From positions 62,001 to 126,000 of the forward strand of contig JAMKCF010000051.1 in NCBI GenBank assembly GCA_023634235.1: a DNA stretch of 64,000 nucleotides, given 5' to 3'. Positions 1-10,052 of this stretch are shown here, piece by piece. The translations under genes and the position numbers were made by a program. Numbering within the stretch: position 1 is the stretch's first letter; the number at the start of each line of letters is the position of its first letter. This stretch comes from Pisaster brevispinus. Lineage: Eukaryota; Echinodermata; Asteroidea; Forcipulatida; Asteriidae. The notes under the pieces were generated by a model that was not told the origin of the DNA, did no database searches, and saw only the letters and a program-made list of their open reading frames with translations.

Positions 1-900
1 CAAAAACATTCTTTATAAATATATATATATATACATAATAACCTGTTCTCTCCACTTTACCCTTCTTTCTCTCAAAAAGTTTTTTTTTAAATCAACTTGT
101 AAATAATCTATTTCTTCTGCAGAGGATGTAAAAGAATATAAACAATTATGTAAACAAATAATGCATTAATATTTTCAAAAGTGCATTACAATATGTAAAA
201 AGTCAGCCTGTTGGAGTAAAACAGCAAATAGCAAAATCAACAATATTACTCACACATAAAACTAAACTAACCAAAAATTTGAAAGAGAAAAAATCCCAAG
301 CCCATAAAACAAATAATAATCCTTGAAACTGACCTCCCGTCCTGGAATGGTCCAGTCTAAGACATGGAGGTCAGTCAACTCACTGTGGGTTTGTAACTGG
401 AGAAAACAATGAAATACATGGCACCCTGTATAGAAGTGCACAAAAAGTGTGTTAAAAAAACCTATCAGATAAATATTGCTGTGACATTTTGTAGTTATAT
501 GAATTTTGAAAATGAAACTAATTAAGAACTGGAAAAGGAACTAAAATTGTTTTTAATCTAATTTATAAGTGGGTTGTGTTAAATCGAAAGTGTTTTGTTT
601 TTTCTTACTTTACGTTCAGCCAGAAAGTGTGCCACATCCATTTCCTGTACTGCCTATAATTAAACCACAAACACAAAAAGGACCCAACTTTGTATTTTTT
701 GAACAACGGTTCCGTTTCCTTGTGAAAAGTGAACGACTGACTGTACAAAAACAGTCATGAATATAAAAATGCTTTTGAGTGTAATTGTTATTATTATTAT
801 TATTTTTTTAAAGGAACTCTTGGTTGGAAAATCCTGGTTAACATTCACTATATGAAAGTTTATTTAATTTTACAGATGGGAAAGAAACGCCCTAATCTTA
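1..900. repeat. Flank repeat, copy 1 of 3
   Basis: This AT-rich block is repeated in direct orientation at about 23200-24060 and 24885-25985. Shared landmarks are the run starting near 620 (cagaaagtgtgccacatcc), the phrase near 590-720 ending in gaacaac, and a block near 340-420 that on the minus strand reads as a pyrimidine-rich tract, CAG, then a short open stretch (LQTHSELTDLH). The last could be a real downstream exon of the receptor genes, but the three copies disagree in frame after a few residues, so I treat it as repeat sequence. No confident gene is visible here. Confidence 0.7.
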
Positions 901-1479
901 AACATCATGAATAAACGATGTGAGCTTTTTAGACAGATTCATGCTAAAAAATGTTGGCTTTGGTTTACGTTTTCAAAGCTACGCAACATAACATAATAAT
1001 TGAAATTCGGCTTGACTGCAGAATAACAAAGTACCGTATTTTGATTCTTAGACAAAGTTACGCACACAAAATGAAGGAAATGATAATCAATCCAAAATGC
1101 ACAAACATACACTTTACATTCGAGTTGAAAAGTGATTAACTTGGTGTGGTCAAATGTGCTTAAATTCATTTGGGTTTTTTTCCGAACTGTTTTGGGGAAT
1201 GGTGTAGTTCAGACATACAAAAAGGTTGTCCGGTTATTTCTTCGATAGAGGTGTCTGTTTAAATTAAAAGATCCCTGATGTTTATGACATCTTTGACCAA
1301 TGACACCTGATCTTAAAAATACGATTTGGGGTTTAGTCTTGAAAATTGACATGGACCGTCGCGTTATTGTGCGACTTGTACTACGAATGTTGGCATAATA
1401 ATAATAGTCAAGTGACTTCTTATATAGCTGGCGCTCCAATATTATTACCCCTGATCACTGGGCAATTTATTTCAATCCT

Positions 1480-1725
1480 TAAACCATCATGCATCAGCTC
1501 CCTCAGGAGTATACAGCCTGTGCTGCCAAGTATGTAGAGCACTAAGCTAAAACAATCACATAAGCATCTCTGCCCTCATTGGTACCCAATTACCTCTGGG
1601 TGAAAAGAAGCATTTATTTAGTTAAGTATCTGGCTCAAAAATGCAAATGTCATGACCAGGATTCGAACCCACACCCTGATATCTCAGCCACCAGAACTTG
1701 AGTCTTGTGACTCAGTCGTGCTTTA
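1480..1725 (-). mobile_element. tRNA-derived SINE (minus strand)
   Basis: Read on the minus strand this has a Pol III B-box-like tract (gggttcgaatcctggtcatg) followed by a body shared with the SINE at 44867-45240, including the ccaggggagctg/agcagcccagggctgtatac type segment in diverged form. A second copy of the same insertion lies at 26625-26880 in the equivalent place of the duplicated unit, so it predates the segmental duplication. Confidence 0.7.
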
Positions 1726-2180
1726 TGAAAGAAAGCATGCACACATTGTACGTCAATGTTATTGAAACATTGTTGTTTAAGTCTGGTCTGAAATCTTGCT
1801 GATTATGACGTAACTAAAAGAACCATTTTTATGTGTGAAATATTCCCTCTAAAATGAAGTCATATTCGGGAGAAGTGAGTCTAAAAACCTGTGTAGAAAA
1901 AAACCCTGCATCATCTGATTCCGGTTGTTACCACCAAAATTAAGGACATTGTGTATACACGCTGAAAACTGTGCATGGTTTTTCACTAGTTTTCTCCGGA
2001 CTCAAACAACGGATTTAGCCTATATAATTATTTCATGTATGTTTTTGCTCCCACAAAACATGAACACTGTGACCATTTTTCAGCTCTACCAATCCTTTAT
2101 AATACCCTTAATGTGCAGGTATCTCAACCATACCTTAGCTGGAGTAGAACCAGATAAGAACTTTGCAAACCACTAGTTAC

Positions 2181-4064
2181 CTATTTAGCACGACGGAGTT
2201 CAGCATACTCACTCTGCTCCTCCGACTGAAGTGTTTCTGTGTTCCTGGCTGATGAGGGGCGATGTAGGTCCAAGTCCGCATATACCAGTCCTTCCAAGTT
2301 TTTCTTGCGTGACACAACATTGTCTTTGATGGGTGTGTCTGATTCTTTGCCGTCCTCATCTGGTAGTTGATTGACTTTGTGATGGTCGTTCTTCCCTGGG
2401 TGGTTTGGTTTGGTTTTCATAGGTTTGTTCACCATTGTGTATATAGCTTGGTCCCTTGCATGTCCAATCTCCTCGTCCACGCTGTCTCCATTAGTGACTG
2501 TGTAACCATCTTGACCAGTTGTTGATGGAGCAGGCACGCCATATCTCTTGATTTCATTACATCCAGTCTTATCGGTGCACGTGTATAACACTTCAGCCTC
2601 TTTCGTAGCACCACTACTTGACATCCTGGCGTTCCGATCTCCTGCAACATCCAACGGGATTTCGTCGTACGTTTGACCATTTTGATCCTCGCTGCTCACA
2701 GTTACTCTCTCACCTGTAGGCGGTCTCTGCTCACGTCTAGCGGCTGTCTGCCCTGGTCCAGTGGGGTTGTGTTTGTATTTAATCAAGTAGCATCCAAGCA
2801 AAGCTATGATTATCAGAAAGAAGATTGCACCGATGAGTCCACCAGCAATAATTATAACACCAGAGCCTTGCAAGGGGTTGTTGTCAGTGTTGTAGGCTGG
2901 TTTATCATTGTCTGTTCCTTTAATAATTATAGCACCAGAAGTGTTGTCGTCATTGTTGAAGGTTGATTTATCTGTGAATGTTTCTTTAACTGAAACTATT
3001 GTTGTCTTTGGTGTGGCCGTGGGTAAAGGCAAGACGAATGACAGTGAATCATTGACGCTTGAAGTTGTTGTACTGTCTTGAAATGCAATGCATCTGATCT
3101 TCGAAAACTTGAATTCTCCACGAGTTACGTCGATAATCTGAAGAGTTTGTCCATTTTGGTCAAGTTTAAACCGACCATCAAAGTTCTGCACCGTGTCTCG
3201 GTTAACCTTAACTTCGCCTTTGTCAACCAGGAACACGCGCCATTCATACCTATCTGCTAGCTGCTGTGGTGTAGACTTCAAGTCACACGTGAATGTCGCA
3301 TTCTGGTGTTCAAGTAGCGTCAAATGAGAGGGTGAGATTGAGACAGTTGTTGGTATCTGAAGAGGCGTAATGGAGCAATTTGGACCATTAAGGTGGGGAC
3401 CAGCTACACATGTAAACTCTCTCATATTGTCAGACTCGGTCAATTCACGCTCAACTGCGTAAGTCTCACCTGGATTGACTTCTGCTTTATCTTCAATTTG
3501 GATGAGACCGCTTGATGTGGATTCGAACCAGGTCAACAGGCTCGGAGGGTCGCATTCTGAGTTGCGTTCTGAGAGAGTGCATTCCAACGAGACGGTTTCA
3601 TCGATTCTTGGTTGACTTTGATAAATTTTACAAGAAGGTTTAAACTTGGGGAGAAGTGGATTAACTGTCAATAAAGCTGTCTCACTGTTTCGATGCCTAT
3701 TATCTATCTCAATCATATTACACCAATAAGTCCCACTGTCATCTCGTTGGACGTTATTGATTTGCAGGTGATAGCACTCACTGACCAAATCAACAACAAT
3801 ATCGCTACGTCTTGCAAAGTTTAATGTTAGACTGGAACAACTAGAAATTTGCTCGATTTCAGAATGTTGATTAATTGTTCTCTGCCAACTGAATTGGTAA
3901 TCAGTACAGCTTGGTAAATACACCGATCCACAAGTGAGCGTTACATTACTCCCCTCGGTGACTGTAACACTCTGTGGGTTCAAGTAGAAAAACTGACATT
4001 CTGCCTTACAGATCAACGCAGTTAAGACAATGCTCATCAACATACACAACTTTGTGAAACCCAT
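2181..4064 (-). CDS. Receptor A: three-Ig-domain ITIM membrane receptor (type I N-terminus, long tail)
   Basis: A single uninterrupted frame. The frame opens at 4094, but I choose the Met at 4064 because paralogues C and F conserve MG[FI]T.LCM from that point; numbering here counts from 4094. The signal peptide spans residues 11-34. Ig1 is V-set-like with C55, W70 and DSGTYWC ending at C125, plus extra cysteines (C63, C86, C107) as in CD300/pIgR-type domains. Ig2 has C172, W189, C229; Ig3 has C270, W285, C335. A Ser/Thr-rich stalk is followed by a membrane helix (about 412-437). The 200-residue tail has seven tyrosines; LVYADL (Y605) and SEYAEL (Y630) fit the ITIM consensus, with 21 residues between the motifs, too far for an ITAM. 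Phosphorylated ITIMs normally recruit SHP phosphatases, so an inhibitory cell-surface receptor is the inference. The ligand is unknown. The absence of introns is unusual for Ig genes. Confidence 0.85.
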   Translation of the reverse strand: MGFTKLCMLMSIVLTALICKAECQFFYLNPQSVTVTEGSNVTLTCGSVYLPSCTDYQFSWQRTINQHSEIEQISSCSSLTLNFARRSDIVVDLVSECYHLQINNVQRDDSGTYWCNMIEIDNRHRNSETALLTVNPLLPKFKPSCKIYQSQPRIDETVSLECTLSERNSECDPPSLLTWFESTSSGLIQIEDKAEVNPGETYAVERELTESDNMREFTCVAGPHLNGPNCSITPLQIPTTVSISPSHLTLLEHQNATFTCDLKSTPQQLADRYEWRVFLVDKGEVKVNRDTVQNFDGRFKLDQNGQTLQIIDVTRGEFKFSKIRCIAFQDSTTTSSVNDSLSFVLPLPTATPKTTIVSVKETFTDKSTFNNDDNTSGAIIIKGTDNDKPAYNTDNNPLQGSGVIIIAGGLIGAIFFLIIIALLGCYLIKYKHNPTGPGQTAARREQRPPTGERVTVSSEDQNGQTYDEIPLDVAGDRNARMSSSGATKEAEVLYTCTDKTGCNEIKRYGVPAPSTTGQDGYTVTNGDSVDEEIGHARDQAIYTMVNKPMKTKPNHPGKNDHHKVNQLPDEDGKESDTPIKDNVVSRKKNLEGLVYADLDLHRPSSARNTETLQSEEQSEYAELRRAK

Positions 4065-4243
4065 GTTCAGCTGGTAAAATTGACAGTCCGCCAATAATTA
4101 TCTTATCAATCAGAACGAAGTCAATCAAAACAGCTCGGGGCACACAAAGAAACAATAAAGTGCACTATTATGCTGTGCCAATGTTCTATCCGATGACAAT
4201 CTGGTCCGCACCGTTACAGTACTAACAGCCCCAGTTACAGTCT

Positions 4244-4253
4244 TGACGCGTCA
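4244..4253. promoter_or_regulatory. Conserved palindrome TGACGCGTCA upstream of receptor A
   Basis: A perfect 10-bp palindrome about 180 bp upstream of the chosen start. The same palindrome, in a conserved surrounding block including an AT-rich ataattataatg tract, occurs at 13804-13813 (gene C) and 33544-33553 (gene F). These are the three genes with the type I N-terminus. It resembles a bZIP (CRE/ATF-like) site. Function is inferred only from conservation and position. Confidence 0.45.
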
Positions 4254-5410
4254 TGTCTCTTCCAATAATTATAATGAAATGAGGGGATTCTTTTCTGGTA
4301 ATTCCCTATGCACAATGATATCACTTCTTTACAGAAACTAAGTGGGAAGTGGTTGTCTTGCTTTACATGACAAAGTCAACAGTTAACAACTTTTTGGTTT
4401 TTAAGGTTATTTTTAAAAAGAAATGTAAGTTGTTTTTGTCGTGACTTCATGTTTTTACAGAGCCCCTTCCTGGTTTATTGACTATTTTTAAATGTGAAGT
4501 TGGATTGAAAAATGTGTTTTGCCTACTACTTCCTTGTTGAACCAATGTTTGGGGAAAAAATAAAAGGTTAACTGTTTCTTATTCTAAAAAGAGAGGGTTT
4601 TGTCTTGAAATACTATTTTAATCGAGTTTCTTTAAAATATGAGTACGTAACAAGGTTGGGATGAGCTGGTCATTCTGTTTACCTGAATTTTTCAAAGGAC
4701 AAATAAGTGGGTTAAACGACTAGTCTAGGAAGCAGGTATACACCGACTACAAGCCTCAATTATTGGCTTTCTGCTGTTTTAGTTTAGAGACTTGTGTAAT
4801 GGTCGTGTTTGTCTTGTTCTCGTACTGCGCAGCCGCTTTCGTCCCTAAAAACTCAATCAATGTGTATCCAGTCACTACCGGTAGTTTTTGAACTTACAAC
4901 TAGCTGCAGTAAAAAAAAATCTTAAACCATCGAACTCGTCAAAATGGCAAAAGGCCCTAATATATATCTATGTATATCATAGGTACAGCATACACCAATG
5001 ACAACTTGGTGTTTTTAGTGAGTATAGCTTTTTAGCATACTAAGTGTTAAACATCAAACACATTTGACAAATCTGGTAGAACTAGGAACATTTCCGACAA
5101 TAAAACAACGTTTAGGGTAATGAATCATTCCTTGGGGAGGAAATCACTATTTTTAAAATATAAGATAAGATTCATAACTTGACCTCTTAACTTAGCCATG
5201 CATAACTTTATGTCGTCTAAAATTAGTTGTAAATTTTTTATTTATTTTTTACTTGGATTCAGAGACATGATGAAAACATCAAAATGAAAAGTGGCTCATG
5301 ACAAAAACTGGAGTCCTGTTGCATAAAAAAAACTACAATAGAACAATTCTATGGAACAGCGAAACACTAGGGAAGGAAGCTGGTGGTCATTGAGTCCTGC
5401 AACATATAGT
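4254..5410. other. Upstream flank of receptor A, no gene seen
   Basis: AT-rich non-coding DNA. The proximal part (to about 4700) matches the flanks of C and F. The distal part (4720-5260) matches about 29840-30360 upstream of receptor E and, more weakly, 8560-8860. It includes a recurring block ctcgtactgcgcag (4818-4831) also found near 8646, 29925 and 30397. Confidence 0.6.
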
Positions 5411-7790
5411 GCTCATGGACAAGAGCCTATTGTCTGACTAGACACGCCGTTCACTCAGACTGTCTGGCACGGGCCCCGTAGGCTGTCAATTCACAGGTCA
5501 CCATCTCATGGACAAGAGCCTATTGTCCGACTAGACGCGCCGTTCACTCACACTGTATGGGCCCAGGCCCTGTAGGCTGTCAATTCACAGGTCACCATCT
5601 CATGGACAAGAGCCTATTGTCTGACTAGACGCGCCCTTCACTCACACTGTATGGGCCCAGGCCCTGTAGGCTGTCAATTCACAGGTCACCATCTCATGGA
5701 CAAGAGCCTATTGTCTGACTAGACGCGCCGTTCACTCACACTGTATGGGTCCAGGCCCTGTAGGCTGTCAATTCGCAGGTCACCATCTCATGGACAAGAG
5801 CCTATTGTCTGACTAGACGCACCGTTCACTCACACTGTATGGGCCCGGGCCCCGTAGGCTGTCAATTCACAGGTCACCATCTCATGGACAAGAGCCTATT
5901 GTCTGACTAGACGCGCCGTTCACTCACACTGTATGGGCCCGGGCCCTGTAGGCTGTCAATTCGCAGGTCACCATCTCATGGACAAGAGCCTATTGTCTGA
6001 CTAGACGCACCGTTCACTCACACTGTATGGGCCCAGGCCCCGTAGGCTGTCAATTCACAGGTCACCATCTCATGGACAAGAGCCTATTGTCTGACTAGAC
6101 GCGCCATTCACTCACACTGTATGGGCCCAGGCCCCGTAGGCTGTCAATTCGCAGGTCACCATCTCATGGACAAGAGCCTATTGTCTGACTAGACGCACCG
6201 TTCACTCACACTGTATGGGCCCAGGCCCCGTAGGCTGTCAATTCACAGGTCACCATCTCATGGACAAGAGCCTATTGTCTGACTAGACGCGCCGTTCACT
6301 CACACTGTATGGGCCCGGGCCCTGTAGGCTGTCAATTCGCAGGTCACCATCTCATGGACAAGAGCCTATTGTCTGACTAGACGCACCGTTCACTCACACT
6401 GTATGGGCCCAGGCCCTGTAGGCTGTCAATTCACAGGTCACCATCTCATGGACAAGAGCCTATTGTCTGACTAGACGCGCCGTTCACTCACACTGTATGG
6501 GTCCAGGCCCTGTAGGCTGTCAATTCGCAGGTCACCATCTCATGGACAAGAGCCTATTGTCTGACTAGACGCGCCGTTCACTCACACTGTATGGGCCAGG
6601 GCACTGTAGGCTGTCAATTCACAGGTCACCATCTCATGGACAAGAGCCTATTGTCTGACTAGACGCACCGTTCACTCACACTGTATGGGCCCGGGCCCCG
6701 TAGGCTGTCAATTCACAGGTCACCATCTCATGGACAAGAGCCTATTGTCTGACTAGACGCGCCGTTCACTCACACTGTATGGGCCAGGGCACTGTAGGCT
6801 GTCAATTCACAGGTCACCATCTCCTAGTCAGACAAGAGCCTATTTTCTGACTAGACGCACCGTTCACTCACACTGTTTGGGCCCAGGCCCCGTAGGCTGT
6901 CAATTCACAGGTCACCATCTCATGGACAAGAGCCTATTGTCTGACTAGACGCGCCATTCACTCAAACTGTATGGGCCCAGGCCCCGTAGGCTGTCTGTCA
7001 ATTCACAGGTCACCATCTCATGGACAAGAGCCTATTGTCTGACTAGACGCGCCATTCACTCACACTGTATGGGCCCAGGCCCCGTAGGCTGTCAATTCAC
7101 AGGTCACCATCTCATGGACAAGAGCCTATTGTCAGACTAGACGCGCCGTTCACTCACACTGTATGGGCCCGGGCCCTGTAGGCTGTCAATTCACAGGTCA
7201 CCATCTCATGGACAAGAGCCTATTGTCTGACTAGACGCGCCGTTCACTCACACTGTATGGGCCCGGGCCCTGTAGGCTGTCAATTCACAGGTCACCATCT
7301 CATGGACAAGAGCCTATTGTCTGACTAGACACGCCATTCACTCACACTGTATGGGCCCGGGCCCTGTAGGCTGTCAATTCACAGGTCACCATCTCATGGA
7401 CAAGAGCCTATTGTCTGACTAGACGCACCGTTCACTCACACTGTATGGGCCCGGGCCCTGTAGGCTGTCAATTCACAGGTCACCATCTCCTAGTCAGACA
7501 AGAGCCTATTTTCTGACTAGACGCACCGTTCACTCACACTGTTTGGGCCCAGGCCCCGTAGGCTGTCAATTCACAGGTCACCATCTCATGGACAAGAGCC
7601 TATTGTCTGACTAGACGCGCCGTTCACTCACACTGTATGGGCCCGGGCCCCGTAGGCTGTCAATTCACAGGTCACCATCTCATGGACAAGAGCCTATTGT
7701 TTGACTAGATGCGCCGTTCATCCACACTTAATGGGCCCGGGCCCCGTGCCCCGTAGGCTGTCAATTTGCAGGTCACCATCTCCTCGTCAG
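5411..7790. repeat. 94-bp minisatellite array, about 25 copies
   Basis: A head-to-tail array of a 94-bp unit, visible from the recurring catggacaagagcctattg at 5414, 5507, 5601, 5695, 5789 and so on to 7681. Units are GC-rich relative to the surroundings and contain a palindromic gggcccgggccc or gggcccaggccc core. Variants alternate (acgcgccg/acgcaccg, ttcacagg/ttcgcagg), suggesting a higher-order dimer. Two variant units near 6823 and 7487 replace catggacaag with ctagtcagacaag and share ttttctgactag and ctgtttggg, consistent with duplication of a seven-unit block. The array is absent from the equivalent position in unit 2 (between E and F). Confidence 0.95.
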
Positions 7791-7836
7791 ACACTAAACT
7801 AACCTGCACTAAACCATAAGCACCTTAAACAAAACA

Positions 7837-8193
7837 TTAACCTAAACTAGAACGTAGAAAGTAAAGCATTTGATCCAAGAGGAAGGTGTTCATTTTAATC
7901 TTGAAGACAGACATATATGGAGAGGCAGGGAAAGTAGATGCTTGGAGGGAGTTCCACAGTCGACCTGTCCTCGGTATATATGAATGGAGTTGGAGCTCTG
8001 TTTTTGACCTAGATATGTACACAGTGGATGTCCAGTAAGAGAAGGGAATGATGCATTTTGGGAAGATGTACTCATTAAAACGTTTGATTTCGCAATAAGA
8101 GTTACTTACATTAAGATTTATAAGCCTATAAGGCATTAAACAAATTAAGATTTTCGAGAGCATATTGGTTTTTTTTGTTTTAATGCAACACAA
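7837..8193 (-). mobile_element. LINE ORF2 C-terminal fragment
   Basis: A 118-codon frame on the minus strand ends with IPRTGRLWNSLQASTFPAS and a following SVFK.....FL pattern. This is the usual C-terminal signature of reverse transcriptases from CR1/L2/Jockey-type non-LTR elements (R.WNSLP...). No polymerase core motif is present, so it is a 5'-truncated remnant directly abutting the minisatellite. The exact clade is not determined. Confidence 0.65.
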
Positions 8194-8374
8194 ATATTGT
8201 AATCATATTTCAGAAGATTTTGATTGTGCTGGTGTTCCTACGTCTATTCTGTTAACTTGCAGTATATCTACTCAAGCATTCCAAAAGGTTTTTTTGCTTG
8301 TTAGGTTTTTGTTTTTACCTAAAGTGTATGAAAACGTGAAGTTACTCCCCCTTTTGAAACTAAACCGGATCTGA

Positions 8375-8540
8375 GTTAGAGGGTGAATGTCAGGGCAGGC
8401 TAAGGTACGTTACAGATGTAGATAGTTTCGTGGTACCCCCGCCCCCTTGTGCATCTGAACGTAGATTTTTATTTAAGGAAGGATCAGAAGTTTTTCCCGT
8501 TATCTCGTGTGAGTTCAGTAAAGTTCAAATAAGTGAATTA
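8375..8540 (-). pseudogene. Remnant R1: S-type receptor tail end
   Basis: The stretch matches the end of receptor B (10021-10160), including the agagggtgaatgtcag...caggctaaggtacgt 3' boundary and the block encoding the last tail residues. It is then joined directly to sequence normally found about 600 bp upstream of a receptor start. A whole receptor appears to have been lost by a deletion between its tail and its 5' flank. The frame is degraded. Confidence 0.6.
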
Positions 8541-8559
8541 AATGACTGGTTTATAGGAA

Positions 8560-10020
8560 GCAAGGCTAGGAGGACTGAGCCTCGGCTGTTGGATTTCAGG
8601 GTTTTTAGTTTGAAGAAAGGTGTAATGGTCTTGCGTGTTTTTTACTCGTACTGCGCAGTCGTTCTCGTCCAAACAAATTAAATCACTGTGTATAAATCGC
8701 CAACAGCAGGGACATTTTGGTGGGAATTGAAACCACAACTCTGTGCACTTTAGAGAAAATTTAGAAACGATACAACCAACGAGCTCGCCAAAGGGCAAGA
8801 GTCTGCACTATATCTTGGTATATAACGAGCACAGCATACGTCACCTACATTGTATTGAGTTTTTAGAGAATGTAGCAATTTAGCTTACTTATAAAACAGT
8901 TCAATACTTTAAAAGGAGGGTATACTTTTGGTAATTACTCCAAAAACTAGTGGCCATAAGAACTTACTTGGTAAGAAGCACTGCAGCTGTTGATAATGTA
9001 TAACATTTTCAGAAACAATTCCCTTCAAAGGAGTGTAGTTTTAGAGAGAATGATTCAAGAACATTTCAATCTGAGAAACGTTTCTGCATGAAATGTTCCT
9101 GTGATTGTGTAATCCAATTACGTTCCAATTAGTTCTGAGTACTTATCTTTTTCATTAGAAAACATACAGCGATAAATTACTATTTGCAGAAAAACTAAAA
9201 TTTGCACCAGGTAGAGATGTGGATTGACAATGGCTAGGGCTGACACTGGTGTGTCACTTAAAGAACAGCCATTTTATTAATAAAAACATTTTATACATCA
9301 AGTTGGTATATATTGGTACCAATTGTGCTTAAAAAATCAAGAACGCTTGTTTTGCTAGGAGAAAACCATACAGATCTATTTTTTACTCACGTGTTTTTCC
9401 CAAGTTTAAATTTCATCAAATGTAGATAAATGTGATCAAACATTTCGTTTGCCAGTTATGCAAGTTGGGTGAAATAATTTTAAAACCTGTTTTTACATAA
9501 AAATGTGATGACGGAATCAAAGAAATTATTAAATAATAACAGCTTATAACAGTGAGAAGTTTAACAGCTGCGTTTGTACTAAAAGTGAAAACTTGCAGTT
9601 GATTTTTCACTACATTTCACTATTAAATTTAACTGCTCATTTAATTGTCTGTGTTTTTTAAATGTTTTTTTTTGCTTTTAATTTTAAAAAGGATGCTTTC
9701 AGTGACAGATGTCAGAGCAATGCACAGGTGTACTTAGTTTTTCAACGTTTTCCCTGTTTCTATTAATTGAAAGAAAAGAGACTGTTTACAAGCTAAGCGC
9801 ATTCGCTGACAATATCCGTAATAGCATCATACGTTTCTAAACATGTTTACCAAGATCTAGTTACCCTAAATACTTTCAAGCTAAACATGTCTCAGACTGA
9901 ACATGTTTCGAGGTAAACATGTGCAAGAAACGGAGAATCTATACATTTTGAAGCCTACACAAGTTTCAAAAGTGGGTAGAAGCGAAGTTCTTAAAAATGT
10001 GTTTAAGTTCGAAATGCTAC
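8560..10020. repeat. Inter-receptor spacer, duplicated at 30385-31870
   Basis: Non-coding spacer that aligns along its length with 30385-31870. Examples are ttttttactcgtactgcgcag near 8640/30390, acagatctatttttt near 9370/31335 and gctactttaacgtgtagagg near 10015/31860. No gene is visible. A 3' cluster of acatgtttacc-like repeats is at 9840-9930. Confidence 0.75.
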
Positions 10021-10052
10021 TTTAACGTGTAGAGGGTGCTGGTCATCACAGG

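Noticed and set aside
605..637. ITAM in the long receptor tail (residues of receptor A)
   Set aside because: The two YxxL motifs are 21 residues apart, beyond ITAM spacing; they are better read as two ITIMs. Coordinates here are residue numbers of receptor A.
2181..2190. Splice donor AG|GTAACT right after the receptor A stop codon
   Set aside because: The TAG stop precedes the GT, so even if used it would only affect the 3' UTR; no acceptor could be assigned.
5411..7790. CRISPR array
   Set aside because: Units are continuous 94-bp tandem copies without unique spacers, in a eukaryotic genome; it is a minisatellite.
7837..8193. Host gene of 118 codons
   Set aside because: RLWNSLQASTFPAS is a LINE reverse-transcriptase C-terminal signature, so it is a retrotransposon remnant.
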